Assembly: GCA_041394145.1 (NCBI GenBank)
Contig: JAWKIW010000004.1
Span: 124,001-188,000, forward strand
DNA from: JAWKIW01 sp041394145
GTDB taxonomy: Bacteria > Actinomycetota > Acidimicrobiia > Acidimicrobiales > Acidimicrobilacustridaceae
Direction of reading: 5' to 3'
DNA: 64,000 nucleotides
Below the pieces are notes generated by a model. It searched no databases, was not told where the DNA came from, and saw only the letters and a program-made list of their open reading frames with translations. Of this stretch, positions 32,977 through 41,909 are shown in pieces (the stretch's first letter is position 1; every line of letters begins with the position of its first letter). Made by a program: the position numbers and the translations under genes.

Positions 32977-33563
32977 GGCGTCGCCCACTCGGGGACCTCG
33001 AGGTCGTCGGGGCGGTCGACGTCCCAGCCGAGGCGCGGCTCGCGCACCACGCGGACCGGCACGTCGAGCCGTCGGCCCTCGGCCTGGTGGCGGCGGAACG
33101 ACCCTGGGCCGTAGGCGAAGCGGAAGCCGCACGTGGCCGGCAGCCCCACGACGTTGGTGCCGTCGTCGCGCCGGTCGGGAACCAGCGTGATGCCGTCGTA
33201 GTCGGCCACCCACAGCAGGGTGTCGGCGTGGGGCAGGTCGGAGTGGGCGACCACGACGCGCCTGAACCCGGCGGCCGCCAGGCGGGCCACGCCCTCGGCG
33301 ACGGCGCCGTTCAGGCCTCGGCCGGGCGTCCAGAGCACGGTCGCCCCGGCGTCGGCGGCCCACGACGCCACCTCGCCGTCGTCGCACACGACGTGCACCG
33401 GCAGGGGCGTCGCCGCGGCGAGGACCCGCTCGGCCATGTGCCGGGCCAGCGTGGCCCGCTCGACCGGATCGAGGGCGGGCGCCAGCCGGACCTTCGCCCG
33501 CCCGAAGGCCTTCACCGGCACCAGCACGGCGGCCGGGGGCACGGGCGGGGCAGGGGCCGGCAC
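32973..33563 (-). CDS. cofC: 2-phospholactate/phosphoenolpyruvate guanylyltransferase
   Basis: 196 residues from GTG 33563. Nucleotidyltransferase fold with VLVPVKAFGRAKVRL (the P-V-K-x(n)-K-x-R-L substrate loop), VVVAHSDLPHAD (metal Asp) and DRRDDGTNVVGLPATCGFRFAYGPGSFRRH, all diagnostic for CofC/FbiD. It makes the guanylylated precursor of coenzyme F420 (enolpyruvyl-diphospho-5'-guanosine in actinobacteria). It is the first gene of a run with the PIG-L deacetylase (GTGA overlap) and AlkD. Supports F420 use by the LLM enzymes at 12667 and 54804. Confidence 0.9.
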   Translation of the reverse strand: MPAPAPPVPPAAVLVPVKAFGRAKVRLAPALDPVERATLARHMAERVLAAATPLPVHVVCDDGEVASWAADAGATVLWTPGRGLNGAVAEGVARLAAAGFRRVVVAHSDLPHADTLLWVADYDGITLVPDRRDDGTNVVGLPATCGFRFAYGPGSFRRHQAEGRRLDVPVRVVREPRLGWDVDRPDDLEVPEWATP

Positions 33564-33570
33564 GGGGCGG

Positions 33571-33576
33571 AGTCTA
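33571..33576 (-). promoter_or_regulatory. -10 element TAGACT, leaderless type
   Basis: Minus-strand TAGACT ends 7 nt before the cofC GTG at 33563. Confidence 0.5.
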
Positions 33577-33691
33577 GGGGTGGGTCGCCTCGATCACGTC
33601 GCCGTCGACGGCTCGGCTCCGCCAGCGGTGCGCCGTCCGACCCGTGGTCGCCGGTGGTGCCAGGGCGGCGTCACGGGGCGGGGCGGGGACC

Positions 33692-33697
33692 TAACCT
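33692..33697 (+). promoter_or_regulatory. -10 element TAACCT, leaderless type
   Basis: TAACCT ends 7 nt before the gpsA ATG at 33705; no Shine-Dalgarno sequence lies between. Confidence 0.5.
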
Positions 33698-33704
33698 GCG
33701 TCGC

Positions 33705-34712
33705 ATGCAGATCCGGGTGGCGGTCATCGGCGGTGGCTCGTGGGGGACCACCGTCGCCCACCTCACCGCCCACAACACCCCCACGGTGCTCTGGGCCCGC
33801 GACGAAGCGGTGTGCGACGCCGTCAACAGCTCCCACGCCAACCCCAAGTACCTCGCCGGCTTCGATCTGCATCCGGAGGTGCGGGCCACCGCCGACCTCG
33901 CCGAGGCGGTCGGGCAGGCCGACGTGCTGGTGATGGGGGTCCCGTCGCACAGCTTCCGGTCCACCCTCGAGGCCGTCAGCGACCACGTGCGGGCCTGGGT
34001 GCCCGTGGTGAGCCTCACCAAGGGCCTCGAGCAGGGCACCAACCTGCGCATGACGCAGGTCGTCACCGACGTCCTGCCCGGCCATCCCTACGGCGTGCTC
34101 ACCGGCCCCAACCTCGCCAAGGAGATCCTCGCCGGCGACGCCGCCGCCTCGGTGGTCGCCATGTCGGACGACAACGTGGCCGAGCGGCTCCAGGACGTGT
34201 TCGCCGGCGACCTGTTCCGCGTCTACACGAACCGTGACGTGGTCGGCTGCGAGCTCGGTGGCGCGCTGAAGAACGTGATGGCCATCGCCTCGGGCATGGC
34301 CGACGGCCTCGGCACCGGCGACAACACCCGGGCCGCGGTGATCACGCGCGGGCTCGCCGAGCTGAGCCGGCTGGGCGTGGCCATGGGTGGCGAGCTCATC
34401 ACCTTCGCCGGCCTGGCCGGGATGGGTGACCTGCTCGCCACCTGCATCAGCCCCCAGAGCCGCAACCGTCACGTCGGCGTCGAGCTCGGCAAGGGCCGCT
34501 CGATCGACGACGTCATCGAGGAGATGCACATGGTGGCCGAGGGCGTCAAGACCTCGAAGGTCGTCATGGAGCTCGCCGAAGCCCACGAGGTCGAGATGCC
34601 GATCGCCGAGCAGGTCGACGCCGTCGTCAACGCCGGCCGGTCGGCGGCGGAGGCGTACCGGGGTCTGCTGGGCCGGCGCACCCGGTCCGAGATGCACGAC
34701 ATGAGGGTCTGA
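33705..34712 (+). CDS. gpsA: NAD(P)H-dependent glycerol-3-phosphate dehydrogenase
   Basis: 335 residues, standard length. Dinucleotide motif VAVIGGGSWGTTVAHL, substrate region VVSLTKGLEQGTN and LTGPNLAKEI, catalytic Lys in CELGGALKNVMAIASG, and DNTRAAVITRGLAELSRLG are all present. It reduces dihydroxyacetone phosphate to sn-glycerol 3-phosphate for phospholipid synthesis. It heads an operon: its TGA overlaps the next ATG (TGATG), and the third gene overlaps by GTGA. Confidence 0.96.
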   Translation: MQIRVAVIGGGSWGTTVAHLTAHNTPTVLWARDEAVCDAVNSSHANPKYLAGFDLHPEVRATADLAEAVGQADVLVMGVPSHSFRSTLEAVSDHVRAWVPVVSLTKGLEQGTNLRMTQVVTDVLPGHPYGVLTGPNLAKEILAGDAAASVVAMSDDNVAERLQDVFAGDLFRVYTNRDVVGCELGGALKNVMAIASGMADGLGTGDNTRAAVITRGLAELSRLGVAMGGELITFAGLAGMGDLLATCISPQSRNRHVGVELGKGRSIDDVIEEMHMVAEGVKTSKVVMELAEAHEVEMPIAEQVDAVVNAGRSAAEAYRGLLGRRTRSEMHDMRV

Positions 34713-36931
34713 TGGCCGACGGCGCGGCGCCGGTCGACCCGGTGCACCGCGACTGGGCGCTGGTCGGGACGCGGGACGCGCCCGAGCGGGCCCTGGTCGA
34801 CCCCCGCGGCCGCGTGACCCCCGTACCCGGGGGCTGGTCCCTCGACTGGTGGATCGGCGCCGACGATCGGTGGCACCTGCCCGCGACCGACGCCGGCGTC
34901 CGCCAGCGCCTCCTCGGCGCGGCGCCGGTCGTGGAGACGGCCATGCGCATCCCGAGCGGTGATGCGGTGCAGCGCGTCTACGCGGTGCGGGCCACCGACG
35001 AGGAGGGTGGTGGCGACTTCGTGGTGGTGGAGGTGGAGAACCGGTCGCCGGTCCCCGTGGCGCTCGCCCTGGCGGTGCGCCCGGCCAACCCGCAGGGGCC
35101 GGCGCGCGTCGAGCGGATCGAGCCGGTGGACGTCGCCGGGGGGATCGACCCCGGGGGCGGCCCCGCGGGCGGCGGCCGCCGGGGGCTGCGCATCGATGGC
35201 CGCCTCGGCGTCGTCCTGCCGCGCGAGCCCGTCCGATCGGTGGCGCTCCCGGCCGCCGAGGGTGACAGCCTCGACGTGGTCGTCGCCGGCGAGGCCCCCG
35301 ACGGCGTGGCCGCGCTGGTCGACGACGCCGACGGCCGGGCCACGGCGGCGATGCTGTTCCCGCTGCCCCACACGGCGGTGCTGCGGGTCCTGCTGCCCCT
35401 GCACCTGCCGGAGGTGCGACGTGGCCGCGCCGCCCGGCGTGGTCCGGCGGCGGTGGTGCGGGTGCCCGACCGCGTGCCCACCGGCGAGCAGGTGGCCAAG
35501 GGCTGGGAGGCCCAGGGAGACCGCGGCCTGCGCGCCCAGCTGCCCGGCACCCGCGTGGGCCCGGTCGTGGAGGCGGCCCGGCGGTGGCTCCTCCTCGCCC
35601 ACGCCGGCGCCGACATCGTCGACGGCGGCGGGGTCCGACCGGCCGGCGCCCTCGCCGTCGCCGACCTCGTCCCGGTGGTGGCGGCGCTCGACGAGCTCGG
35701 CTTCGCCGACGAGGCCACCCAGGTGCTCGCCTCCTGGGAGGAGCGGGCCGCCACCGACGGCTCCTTCGCCGGCCCCCAGCGTCGCCTCGACGCCAACGGC
35801 GCGGCGCTGTGGGCCGCCGCCCGGCACTGGGAGCTGCACCGCGACGAGGCGCTGGCCGAGCTGCTCGTGGGCCCGCTCGCCAAGGCGGCGCAGTGGATCG
35901 TCAAGCGTCGCCGGAGCCGGCATGCTGACCGCGAGACCCGGCCACCGTCGGGCTGCTCCCCGACGGCGGGGCGCCGGCCTTCGCCCGTGGCCCCGACGAC
36001 CCCGACACCCGCTACCGCGACGACCTCTGGTCGCTGCTCGAGGCTCCGGCGAGCCTGGCCATGTTCACCGCGACCGGCCAGCCCGACGTGGAGGCACCGC
36101 CATGGGCGCCGCCGCCGACGAGCTGGCCGGCGTGCTCGACGCGCCGCCTGGTGGCCGATGGCCGCCGGGCGGGCCGGCTTCGACCCGCTCGGGCCGGGCC
36201 GCCCGCCGGGGCTTCGAGCGTCGTCGCCGGGCTCGACGCCCTGGCGGCGGGCGCCCTCGACCCGGACCATCCGGCGACGGCCGGCACCCTCGACGTGCTG
36301 GCGGCGGCCGGCGTCGGTCCCGGTGCCCGTGCCCGATCCACGAGGTGTCCCGGCCGGCGGCGTCCGCCCGGCCCTGACGGCGTGGCTGGCCCGCGTCGAG
36401 CTGGCGGCCGGTCGGGTGGCGTCGGCGGCGGCCCGGCTGCAGTGGCTCGTCGACCACGCCACCCCGGTGGTCACCTGGCCCGAGGTCTGGTCGCCGTCCT
36501 CGCGTGCCGGTGCTGACGGCGCCGGGTTCGACGTCGTCGCGTTGGCGGGTGTCTGCTCCCTGGTGCGGGACCTCCTCGTGCGGGAGGTGCCCGGATCGGC
36601 GGGCGTCGAGGGGCTGGCCCTGCTGTCGTGGGTCCCGGGCGACTGGTACGGCCAGGCGATCGAGGTGCACGACGCGCCGACGAGCCGTGGCCTGCTGTCC
36701 TACGCCGTTCGATGGCACGGGCCGAGGCCGGCCCTGCTGTGGGAGCTGGTGCCCCACGACGACGGCAGGCCCGTCCGGCTCACCGTCCCCGGGCTCGACC
36801 CGACCTGGTCGACCGACCGACCGTCCGGCGAGGCGTTGCTGGCCGCACCCGACGCACCACCGCCGGGAGCGGCGCAGGGCCCGGCTCCGTCGCCGACCGA
36901 GGACCCGTCGCCGGGGGTCTCCTTCTCGTGA
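34712..36931 (+). CDS. Glycosidase-fold ((alpha/alpha)6 toroid) protein with internal frame switches
   Basis: Translationally coupled to gpsA through TGATG. The N-terminal half is beta-rich; from about residue 285 a helical toroid begins (ARRWLLLAHAGADIVDGGG, DLVPVVAALDELGFADEATQVL, LDANGAALWAAARHWELH) as in GH15/trehalase-like proteins. Between about 35925 and 36345 the long frame becomes Arg/Pro-rich nonsense while good protein continues in the other frames (DPDTRYRDDLWSLLEAPASL; GLDALAAGALDPDHP). At least four base-level indels are implied, although the long frame stays open by chance. C-terminal half resumes at ALTAWLARVELAAGR. Catalytic acids not identified; enzyme activity uncertain. 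Confidence 0.65.
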   Translation: MADGAAPVDPVHRDWALVGTRDAPERALVDPRGRVTPVPGGWSLDWWIGADDRWHLPATDAGVRQRLLGAAPVVETAMRIPSGDAVQRVYAVRATDEEGGGDFVVVEVENRSPVPVALALAVRPANPQGPARVERIEPVDVAGGIDPGGGPAGGGRRGLRIDGRLGVVLPREPVRSVALPAAEGDSLDVVVAGEAPDGVAALVDDADGRATAAMLFPLPHTAVLRVLLPLHLPEVRRGRAARRGPAAVVRVPDRVPTGEQVAKGWEAQGDRGLRAQLPGTRVGPVVEAARRWLLLAHAGADIVDGGGVRPAGALAVADLVPVVAALDELGFADEATQVLASWEERAATDGSFAGPQRRLDANGAALWAAARHWELHRDEALAELLVGPLAKAAQWIVKRRRSRHADRETRPPSGCSPTAGRRPSPVAPTTPTPATATTSGRCSRLRRAWPCSPRPASPTWRHRHGRRRRRAGRRARRAAWWPMAAGRAGFDPLGPGRPPGLRASSPGSTPWRRAPSTRTIRRRPAPSTCWRRPASVPVPVPDPRGVPAGGVRPALTAWLARVELAAGRVASAAARLQWLVDHATPVVTWPEVWSPSSRAGADGAGFDVVALAGVCSLVRDLLVREVPGSAGVEGLALLSWVPGDWYGQAIEVHDAPTSRGLLSYAVRWHGPRPALLWELVPHDDGRPVRLTVPGLDPTWSTDRPSGEALLAAPDAPPPGAAQGPAPSPTEDPSPGVSFS

Positions 36932-38873
36932 GCGACCCCGTTCGACCACGCCGGTCCGACGCCGACGACACCCTCCCGGTGGGTGGCGACCGGCGGGAGC
37001 CGGCCGCCGACGCCGAGCTCGTCCTGCGCGCGCTGCTCGTCGACATGGGGGTCGACGAGGCCGACGTCGACCGGGCGATCGACGAGGGCACCATCCACCT
37101 GCTCGCCCTCGAGCGCCTGGTGGCGCTCGAGCAGGCCGAGTACACCCTCGACGAGGTGGCGGAGATGTCGGGCCTGCCCACCGAGCACATCCGTGCCTAC
37201 TGGCGGGCGCTGGGCTTCCCCGAACCCCGGCCGGGGGAGAAGGTCTTCTCCGAGACCGACCTCGACATGCTCGCCAGCGTGCTGCCCTTCGCCGCCGAGG
37301 GCGCCCTCGAGAGCGGGCTCGCCGTGCAGATGGCCCGGGTGATCGGCTCGTCGCTGGCCCGGGTCGCGACGGCCCAGATCGAGGCGATCGAGCACCAGAT
37401 CGCCCTGCGGGTGGAGCGGGGCGAGCAGGCCGAGGCCCGACAGGCGGCCCTCGACGCCGCCGCCACCGGCTCGCCGCTCGAGGGCGAGGAGGGCGGCGAG
37501 CCCACCATGACGGGTCCGGCCTTCGCCGTCGACGGCCTCGACGACCTCACCGAGCTCGACGAGGCCGATCTGGCCGACGCCGCCCGCCAGGCGGCCGAGC
37601 TCCTTCCCGCCATGCCTCGGCTGATGGAGTTCGTGTGGCGGCGCCACCTGGGTGCGGCCGCCCGGCGCCGCATCATGCGGGCCTCGGCGTCGACGCCGAC
37701 CGAGCAGGCCTGCGTCGGGTTCGCCGACCTCGTCGGGTTCACGGCCCAGACCCAACAGCTCCCCGACGACGAGCTGGCCAAGGTCGTCGACCGCTTCGAG
37801 ACCATCGCCTACGACACCGTGATCTCCCACGGCGGTCGTGTGGTCAAGACCATCGGTGACGAGGTCATGTTCCTCGCCGACGGCGTGCACGACGGCGCCG
37901 AGATCGCCCTGGCGCTGGCCGAGCGCTACAGCGGCGACGAGTCGCTGTCCGACGTGCGCGTCGGGCTCGCCTCGGGCCCGGTGCTCGAGCGGGACGGCGA
38001 CGTCTACGGGACCACCGTCAACCGGGCCCACCGCATCGTGGCCATCGCCTACCCGGGCTCGGTCGTGGTCTCCGACGACATCGCCGACGCCCTGGCCGAC
38101 GACGAGGCGCTGTCGTGTCGCTCGATCCGTTCGCATTACCTGAAGGACATCGGGCGGGTGCCGCTGTTCACCCTGCGCCGGGCCGGCGACGACACCGAGC
38201 AGCCCTACGCCCGAGCCCGGGCCCGTCGGGCGGCTCGCCGGGACTTCGTGCTCCAGCGCCGGCTGCGGCGCCGTCGGCAGAGCGCGGAGACCGTCGAGGA
38301 GGCCCTCGCCGAGCTGCCCGTCGACGCCGCCGCCGAGCTGCCGATGGAGCTGCTCGACGAGGAGGAGCTGGCCGGTGCGCCGACGGGGCAGTTCGAGGCG
38401 CTGACCGACGCCGTCCTCGGTGCCGACCTCGATCGCGACCTGCAGGTGGAGCTGCTCGCCGACCTCGAGGCCGCTCGTCGGCTCCGGGCCCTGGAGGAGG
38501 AGGCGCAGCAGAAGGCCGCCGAGGCCGATCTGGAGGCCGAGCGCAAGCTGGTCGAGATCGAGGACGATGCCCGCGCCGCATCATCCGAGCAGCAGCTCGA
38601 GGCCGAGACCCGCCGCAAGGTGGAGGACACGCTCCGCGAGGCCGAGGAGAGTCGCGCAAGGCGAACGAGGAGGCCAACCGGAAGGTGCGCCGGGTCGCCG
38701 AGGAGGCCGAGCGCAAGGCCGAGCGGGCCGAGAAGGACGCCAAGCGGGAGGCCCGCCGGCGAGCGTCGCGCCGCAAGCCGGCGCGTCCTCGTGACCAGCC
38801 ACCCGACGGCGACGAGGGTGGCGAGCCGCCGGCCGGGCCCGCGACGGGTGCCGACGCGGGCGAACCCGGATGA
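36928..38873 (+). CDS. Class III adenylate cyclase with regulatory N-terminus and coiled-coil tail (one frameshift)
   Basis: GTG 36928 overlaps the upstream stop (GTGA). Residues about 25-110 (LVDMGVDEADVDRAIDEG, YTLDEVAEMSGLPTEHIRAY) resemble the pH-sensing regulatory domain of mycobacterial Rv1264 and contain a MerR-like helix-turn-helix. The cyclase domain has both metal Asp sites, GFADLVGFTAQ and KTIGDEVMFLAD, and the dimer-interface NRAHRIVAIAYPGSVVVS. A long Glu/Ala/Arg coiled coil follows. Near 38650 the frame shifts by one base: EEAEES is followed, in the next frame, by RKANEEANRKVRRVAEEAER to the stop at 38873. Product: cAMP, presumably in response to pH or another internal cue. Confidence 0.85.
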
Positions 38874-38953
38874 CACCCCACCCCGACCCCGCCGACCAGG
38901 CCGGCGAAGGGTAGAGTCCGCCGCAAGGCGGGTCGCTGACAAGGGGAACCGTC

Positions 38954-40645
38954 ATGGGGGAATCGTCGACACGTCCTCGCCGGCACGGCACCGCAGGACG
39001 GGGAGCCGTAGCCGTCGTCGTCGCGCTGCTGGCGCTGGCCGGCGCCTGCTCGTCGGGCGATCAGCAGTCATCGAGCGGCACGGCCGCCGGCGGCTCGACC
39101 GACACCTCGCCCGACCTCGTGAAGCCGATCACCGGGGATCCGAAGCCGGGGGGCACGCTCAACTACGGCCTCGAGGCCGAGACCGACGGCTGGGACCCGA
39201 CCCAGAACCGGTGGGCCGCGTCCGGCACCCAGGTGGCCCTGGCCGTCTACGACCCGCTGGTGGCCTTCGACGACCAGTTCAACCCGACGCCGTACCTCGC
39301 CGAGTCCTTCACCCCGTCGCAGGACTACAAGGTCTGGGACTTCAAGCTGCGCTCCGGGGTCTCGTTCCACAACGGCCAGCCGCTGAACGCCGCCGCCGTG
39401 GTCAAGTTCTTCGACGCCTTCAAGGCCTCGCCGCTGACCGGCGCAGCTGCCCGCCCCGTCGACAAGGTCGAGGCCGTCGACGACCTCACCGTCCGCTACA
39501 CCATGTCCATCCCCTGGGCGACCTTCCCGACGAACCTCACCGGTCAGGCGGGGGTGATCCCGGCGCCGGCCCAGCTCGACGACAAGGAGAACGCCTCCAA
39601 GAAGCCGATCGGCACCGGGCCGTTCGTGTTCGAGAGCTGGGTCCCCGACAAGGACCTGGTGGTGAAGAAGAACCCGAGCTACTGGCGCAAGGACGCCGCC
39701 GGGCGCCAGATGCCGTACCTCGACGGGATCGACTTCCGCCCGATCACCGAGACCGAGGGCCGGTTCAACGCGGTGAAGTCCGGTGAGGTCGACCTGACGG
39801 TGACGTCGACCGAGCAGACGATCATCAAGATGCAGGAGGAGGCCCGGGCCGGCAACATCCAGGTCGCCCTCTCTCGCGGCAACAGCGACGTCAACCTGGT
39901 GCTCATCAACACCACGGCGGCACCCGTCGACGACGTGCGCGTGCGGCAGGCCATGGCCTACGCCATCGACCGGGAGTCGCTGCGCCAGGTGACCCAGACC
40001 GACCCCGCCCTGACCGCCGACAGCGTCTTCGCCAAGTCGTCGAAGTGGTACAAGGACACCGGCTATCCGCAGTACGACCTGGCCAAGGCGAAGCAGCTCA
40101 TCGACAGCTACACCGCGGAGAAGGGGCCCGTGAAGTTCGTCTTCGGGTCGCCGTCGGATCCCGTCACCATGCAGAGCGTCCAGCTCCTGCAGAGCCAGTG
40201 GCAGGCGGCGGGCATGGAGGTCGAGATCCAGAACTTCGACCAGAACACCTTCATCGCCAACGCCGTGGCCGGCAAGTACCAGGTCCAGATCTGGCGGCAG
40301 TTCGGCGCCGGCGACCCCGACAACAACTACGTCTGGTGGATCTCCACGAACGCCGAGGGGCCCTTGGCGCTGAACATGGCCCGCAACAAGGACCCCGAGC
40401 TCGACAAGGGGCTCAACGACGGCCGGAGCACCACGGAGTTCGCCGCCCGGAAGGCGGCCTACGACCTGGTGCAGGAGCGCCAGACCGCCGACCTGCCGTA
40501 CCTCTGGCTGTCCCAGCAGCGATGGGCGGCGGCGGCGTCGAACAGGGTGCGGGGCTTCAACGGCAGCGAGCTGCCGAGCGGCGCCCGCTCGCCGGGCGTC
40601 ACCAACGGCGTCGTCGGCCTCACCCCCGTCTGGCTCGACCAGTAG
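38954..40645 (+). CDS. Orphan ABC-transporter substrate-binding lipoprotein, family 5 (copy 1)
   Basis: 563 residues. ATG 38954 has AGGGGAACC upstream and TAGAGT at 38912-38917. Lipobox LAGAC, Ser/Thr linker, then the peptide/nickel-binding SBP_bac_5 fold: DPKPGGTLNYGLEAETDGWDP, LAVYDPLVAFDD, WDFKLRSGVSFHNGQPLNAA, GTGPFVFESW and VRVRQAMAYAIDRES. It would bind oligopeptides or similar solutes outside the membrane, but no permease or ATPase gene adjoins it. It is clearly paralogous to the protein at 61768 (both have GIEAE/GLEAE-T-x-G-x-DPT and W-R-x-F-G). Confidence 0.9.
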   Translation: MGESSTRPRRHGTAGRGAVAVVVALLALAGACSSGDQQSSSGTAAGGSTDTSPDLVKPITGDPKPGGTLNYGLEAETDGWDPTQNRWAASGTQVALAVYDPLVAFDDQFNPTPYLAESFTPSQDYKVWDFKLRSGVSFHNGQPLNAAAVVKFFDAFKASPLTGAAARPVDKVEAVDDLTVRYTMSIPWATFPTNLTGQAGVIPAPAQLDDKENASKKPIGTGPFVFESWVPDKDLVVKKNPSYWRKDAAGRQMPYLDGIDFRPITETEGRFNAVKSGEVDLTVTSTEQTIIKMQEEARAGNIQVALSRGNSDVNLVLINTTAAPVDDVRVRQAMAYAIDRESLRQVTQTDPALTADSVFAKSSKWYKDTGYPQYDLAKAKQLIDSYTAEKGPVKFVFGSPSDPVTMQSVQLLQSQWQAAGMEVEIQNFDQNTFIANAVAGKYQVQIWRQFGAGDPDNNYVWWISTNAEGPLALNMARNKDPELDKGLNDGRSTTEFAARKAAYDLVQERQTADLPYLWLSQQRWAAAASNRVRGFNGSELPSGARSPGVTNGVVGLTPVWLDQ

Positions 40646-40738
40646 CCGCCGGCGGCGCGGGACCTCGGACCCTGGTCCAACGGGCCGTCGTGCCGTTCCA
40701 TGGGGTGCGCGGCAGGCGGAGTCGTCGGGGAGGTCGTC

Positions 40739-41770
40739 ATGGGGGACCGCAGGGGAACGGGGGCTGAGCGGCAGACCGGTGGGCGCCACCAGCGGGTGCA
40801 CCACCGCCTGCCGGCCGATGCGGCGGCCGAGGTCGAGACGTCGACCGGGGGAGCCGCCGATGGTGCTCCGTCGCGCCACGACCATCCGCACCACCGCTTC
40901 TCGCTGATCGACACGCTGGAGGAGCGGATCGAGCACGGCCTGCACGAGCCGGTCTTCCAGCGCGACCCCGCCTTCATCGAGACGGTGGTGCCGCTGCTCG
41001 AGGCCACCCGTCGCTACTTCGACGCCGAGGTCCGCGGCATCGACCGGTTCCCCGCCTCGGGGCCGTTCCTCGTCGTCGGCAACCACTCCGGCGGCATCTG
41101 GATGCCCGACGTCTACGCCTTCCTCCTGGCCTGGTACCGGGCTCGTGGCACCGAGGCGCCGCTGTACTCGCTCGGGTTCGACTTCCTGTTCTCGCTGCCC
41201 GGCGTGCGGTCGATGGCCCGGCGGATGGGCACCATCCCGGCGAGCCAGGAGAACGCGGCCAAGGCCCTCGAGGCCGGCGCGCCGGTGGTCGTGTACCCGG
41301 GCGGCGACACCGAGGACTACCGGCCCTGGACCGACCGGCACCGCATCGAGCTGCACGGCCGCAAGGGGTTCGTGCGGTTGGCGCTGCGCTACGGCGTGCC
41401 GGTGTACCCCATGGTCGCCCACGGCAGCCACGACGCCATCTTCGTGCTGACCCGGGGCGACAACCTGGCGAGGGCGGTGGGCTTCGACCGCCTGCGCATC
41501 AACATCTTCCCGTTCGTGGCCGGCCCGCCGTGGGGCATCGCCCCGGTGCAGCTGCCCACGCTGCCGATGCCGGCCAAGGTGACGGTGAAGGTCTGCGAGC
41601 CGCTCGACTGGAGCGGCTTCGGCCCCGAGGCGGCGACCGACGAGGCCGTCGTGCAGCACTGCTACGAGGAGATCCTCGGCCGCATGCAGGCCACCATGGA
41701 CGAGCTCGTCGCCGAGCGCCCGCACCCCATCGCCTCTCGCATCCGCACCGCCCTGCCCTTCGTGCGCTGA
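40739..41770 (+). CDS. PlsC-like phospholipid/glycerol acyltransferase
   Basis: 343 residues; ATG 40739 follows GGGGAGG. A disordered N-terminus of about 55 residues precedes the lysophospholipid acyltransferase domain: FLVVGNHSGGIWMPD (an N-H-x4-D-like catalytic motif), GTIPASQENAAKALEAG and VVVYPGGDTEDYRPW (the acyl-acceptor motif), GFVRLALRYGVPVYPMVAHGSHD. It belongs to the cytoplasmic-membrane family that acylates glycerol phosphates or related lipids. Together with gpsA it fits lipid synthesis, though the two are 6 kb apart. Confidence 0.85.
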   Translation: MGDRRGTGAERQTGGRHQRVHHRLPADAAAEVETSTGGAADGAPSRHDHPHHRFSLIDTLEERIEHGLHEPVFQRDPAFIETVVPLLEATRRYFDAEVRGIDRFPASGPFLVVGNHSGGIWMPDVYAFLLAWYRARGTEAPLYSLGFDFLFSLPGVRSMARRMGTIPASQENAAKALEAGAPVVVYPGGDTEDYRPWTDRHRIELHGRKGFVRLALRYGVPVYPMVAHGSHDAIFVLTRGDNLARAVGFDRLRINIFPFVAGPPWGIAPVQLPTLPMPAKVTVKVCEPLDWSGFGPEAATDEAVVQHCYEEILGRMQATMDELVAERPHPIASRIRTALPFVR

Positions 41771-41909
41771 CCACGCGGCGCCGCCGTGCCCCGCGTCTCC
41801 GCCGAACGTCGCGGTTCGCTCCGGATCTCCCGCGATCGAGCGCCACGGTGGTCGCCGCTCGCGGGACGTCCGCCGGCTGCGCGGCCGCGGCCACGGCCTG
41901 CCGGCGCGG

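Noticed and set aside
38684..39786. Extension of the adenylate cyclase reading frame into the binding-protein gene
   Set aside because: The long frame past 38650 is shifted; the coiled coil continues in another frame to a stop at 38873.
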